Positions 22,909 to 25,348 of a stretch of DNA of 25,348 nt are shown in pieces. Below the pieces are notes generated by a model, which saw nothing but the letters and a program-made list of their open reading frames with translations, made no database searches and was not told where the DNA came from. The translations under genes were made by a program, and so were the position numbers. Position 1 is the first letter of the stretch. The number at the start of each line of letters is the position of its first letter. Source of the stretch: a virus; the IMG/VR virus record IMGVR_UViG_3300007512_000185, positions 1 through 25,348 of that record, one strand, 5' to 3'.

Positions 22909-25348
22909 ATGCCAATATACAATGCAGTACCAGTACCATTAACATTTACAGATCATACTAGGGCTTCGACTTATAGTGACGTTCCTATATTAATAGAAAA
23001 TTGTCAAGTCAGCGATAACTGCATATCTTTTATGTTAGGTTTGGAGAGATATAGAGGACATAGATATTGGAACGGAACAAAATATGTTAAAGGTTATAAT
23101 TATGATGGCCCAGCATTTGATAATGGTATAACCGAAACAAATGCATATAGATTATTCATAGATCAAATAAAACAAATCCAAATTAAATTAAAAAAGAAAT
23201 TAGCTAAAAATCCTGCAACATTATTGCAACACGAATTTGATGCTTTGGTTAGTTTCTTTTATAGTAACGGTTCTATAGAGTATACAGAAACAGACGAAAA
23301 TCAATTTAATTTATTGAAACAAATAAGAGATGGTAATAAAGATAATGTTGCATCTTTATTAATAACAGATTCTAGAAATCCTAGAAGAAGTTCGTTAGAA
23401 GCAAATTTATATCGACTAGGAAGTTATCCTCCAGTTCGATCTCGTCAGTGGCTTAGAAATGAAGGTATACAGTATATAAGACAGAATTATTCTAATTTAA
23501 GAGATAAAAACAATAATATCGATACTATTGCACAAAAACAAGCAAGATATTCTTATTATAAAGAGGTAAAGAAATTTATAACAGGTACTTCAGAATTAGA
23601 ACAACGAGAGGTAATGCGATTAATTGCTTTAGAAGGTGATACAACTATAGATTCTAGTTCACCTGTAGGACAATATATAGTTCAAACAACAACAGACGCA
23701 GAATATGCTAGTCAGACTACATCGCCTACTATTTCTACTACAACACCATTAACGACAAGTCAGATTGCAACCTCTACCTTTCAAGCAACAACAACTACAA
23801 CTGGTTCTTCGACATCAACAAGTAGGGCATTTAGTTCATTGACAGGATTACCGACAACAATTAGTGGTTACGGAATTACAGATCTAAATAATTCTATTGA
23901 TTTACACTTAAATCAGTCAAATCCAATTAGTGGTTATGTATTAACTTGGAACGGAACTGACTATACATGGACAGTGAACGGTACAGGTAGTGGTCTTGGA
24001 AATGTAGTAGATGACATAACTCCGCAACTTGGCGGTAATTTAGATTTAAACAACAAAAATATTACAGGAACAGGTAATATTAATATAGCAGGTACTTTGC
24101 AAGTATCAAGTACAACAACTGTAGGCGGAGATATTTTACCAGATACGGATGATACATATGATTTAGGTTCTACTACACATAAATTTAAAGATTTACATTT
24201 ATCAGGTAGTACAATCTATTTAGGTGGTACTGCTCTAACAAGAACAACATCAGGTCAATTAAAATTTGGTACATCTATTATCGCAGATACATCTAATTTA
24301 GCAACTGTCGCAACTACAGGAGCATATAGTGATATTACAGGTACACCTTCTTTAGCAACTGTCGCAACTACAGGAGCATATAGTGATTTGTCGGGCACGC
24401 CATCTATACCTTCAGCATTGACTGTATCAGAAATAAATGATCCTAGTAATAATGTTTCGGTTTCGACTGTATCGGAAATTAAATTTGATGTTAATGGAGG
24501 CTTTGCATTAACAGATAATAGTGACGGGAGTGTTACAGTAGCATTAGAAAGTACATTTAAAACATGGAAAATTTATGATAATCCTACCGACACAACTGCA
24601 ACAGATATAATCGCTTCCGGTGTTGATACAATATCATTAAAAGGAGGAACAGGAGTCGGTTTAGCTGGTGTAGCAACTGCCGGTTCTAAATCATTAACAT
24701 TTTCGATAGGGCAAGATGTATCTACAACAAGTGATGTGACATTTAATGATTTAAACTTAACTGGAGATCTTACAGTAAGCGGAACAACTACTACCGTCGA
24801 TACTGCAACATTAGACGTAACAGATCTTAACATTACTATTGCTAAAAATGCTACAAATTCAGCAACTGCTGATGGTGCTGGGTTAACCGTAGCAGGTGCA
24901 AATGCTACAATGATATACACGTCTTCTGGGGACAAATGGGTTTTTAATAAACCATTATATCATTCTGCTAATAAAATTTTAACTACAGCAGACGAAGGTA
25001 CGGGCAACGGACTTGATGCTGATACTCTTGATGGACAAGAGGGAACACACTACCTTGACTATGGAAACTTTACCAATACTCCTACGATACCTACTGCCAC
25101 ATCTCTTGATGTAGATGACCTGCAGACCTTATCAGGCGTTGCTGGAGGTTCAACTCACTTAGGTACTTTTACTGGTTCAACTATCGCAGACAATCTAACT
25201 GTTAAGGCATCACTACAAGCACTTGAGACTGCTGTCGAAAATGCAGAAGAGTCCACAAATATCTCAGGTATCTATACAGGGATTCTGGGTGTAAGTGATG
25301 GAGATGCGAATCTTTGTACTTTTACTGGTGCAACGATATCATACAACA
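22909..25348 (+). CDS. fibre-like protein with N-terminal GH24-like lysozyme domain, 3' end outside window
   Basis: Open from ATG 22909, 3 bp after the gp5 stop, to the window end (813 codons). Residues ~35-175 resemble phage GH24 lysozymes: LGLERYRGHRY with E46 at the catalytic Glu position, GITETNAYRLFIDQ (~74-87), LQHEFDALVSFFYSNGS (~107-123), and NPRRSSLEANLYRLG (~154-168). The Asp nine residues after Glu is N55 and the catalytic Thr is not evident. A Thr/Ser linker (~235-285) leads to fibre modules: LTGLPTTISGYGITDL (~296-311), HKFKDLHLSGSTIYLGG (~423-439), an 18-aa tandem repeat, and an EINDP/STFKTWKIY module (~504-600). Combines a possible wall-degrading or wall-binding head with a long fibre shaft. 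Weak ribosome site, so likely coupled to gp5. Confidence 0.8.
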   Translation, partial: MPIYNAVPVPLTFTDHTRASTYSDVPILIENCQVSDNCISFMLGLERYRGHRYWNGTKYVKGYNYDGPAFDNGITETNAYRLFIDQIKQIQIKLKKKLAKNPATLLQHEFDALVSFFYSNGSIEYTETDENQFNLLKQIRDGNKDNVASLLITDSRNPRRSSLEANLYRLGSYPPVRSRQWLRNEGIQYIRQNYSNLRDKNNNIDTIAQKQARYSYYKEVKKFITGTSELEQREVMRLIALEGDTTIDSSSPVGQYIVQTTTDAEYASQTTSPTISTTTPLTTSQIATSTFQATTTTTGSSTSTSRAFSSLTGLPTTISGYGITDLNNSIDLHLNQSNPISGYVLTWNGTDYTWTVNGTGSGLGNVVDDITPQLGGNLDLNNKNITGTGNINIAGTLQVSSTTTVGGDILPDTDDTYDLGSTTHKFKDLHLSGSTIYLGGTALTRTTSGQLKFGTSIIADTSNLATVATTGAYSDITGTPSLATVATTGAYSDLSGTPSIPSALTVSEINDPSNNVSVSTVSEIKFDVNGGFALTDNSDGSVTVALESTFKTWKIYDNPTDTTATDIIASGVDTISLKGGTGVGLAGVATAGSKSLTFSIGQDVSTTSDVTFNDLNLTGDLTVSGTTTTVDTATLDVTDLNITIAKNATNSATADGAGLTVAGANATMIYTSSGDKWVFNKPLYHSANKILTTADEGTGNGLDADTLDGQEGTHYLDYGNFTNTPTIPTATSLDVDDLQTLSGVAGGSTHLGTFTGSTIADNLTVKASLQALETAVENAEESTNISGIYTGILGVSDGDANLCTFTGATISYN
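24298..24405 (+). repeat. 54-bp tandem repeat (two copies)
   Basis: A 54-bp unit starting at 24298 and 24352 encodes SLATVATTGAYSDITGTP-type 18-mers. The first 36 bp of each copy are identical at nucleotide level, pointing to recent duplication inside the fibre shaft. Confidence 0.85.

Noticed and set aside
1-25348. Terminal redundancy or circular overlap suggested by similar fibre modules at both ends
   Set aside because: The modules are on opposite strands and only similar, not identical, so they are paralogous domains rather than genome ends.

Overview
This window is a piece of a T4-like contractile-tailed phage (myovirus) of the marine type, AT-rich and densely packed. The evidence is the T4 head block in T4 order (gp20, two small head or core genes, gp21, gp22, gp23), the recombination pair gp46/gp47, the late sigma factor gp55, baseplate genes (gp53- and gp5-like), and tail-fibre modules common in cyanophage and pelagiphage relatives. 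No photosynthesis gene is present, so the host cannot be named; an uncultured marine bacterium is the most likely one. No tRNA, IS element, integrase or CRISPR array was seen.

Layout. (1) 1-8424, minus strand: a truncated Gly-X-Y-rich fibre protein, two small genes, then (read right to left) portal, two small head/core genes, protease, scaffold and major capsid protein with a terminator. (2) 8473-10944, minus: a tape-measure-like protein. (3) 10990-12251, plus, diverging from it: a gp26-like tail/baseplate assembly protein plus a short second reading frame, joined by what looks like a programmed -1 ribosomal frameshift. (4) 12248-17925, minus: HAD phosphatase, a 331-bp structured gap, PD-(D/E)XK nuclease, a short dihydroorotate dehydrogenase, gp46, gp47 and gp55. 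This is an early/middle-type nucleic-acid operon with a near-consensus sigma70 promoter before gp55. (5) 17999-25348, plus: a nucleotidyltransferase, then tube-cap-like, gp53, hub, gp5 and a long fibre-like protein cut by the window end.

How it fits together: host sigma70-type promoters would drive gp55 and the recombination/nucleotide genes. Gp55 would then fire late promoters of the form NATAAATA, several of which lie before the structural genes. The head block builds the prohead, the tape-measure and frameshift-chaperone genes set up the tail, and the right-hand cluster makes the baseplate hub and fibre. The strongest new leads are the frameshift signal (heptamer at 12015-12021 with a long stem after it), a lysozyme-like domain that has apparently moved out of gp5 into the next gene, a phage-borne dihydroorotate dehydrogenase, and late promoters so close to start codons that the mRNAs would be leaderless.
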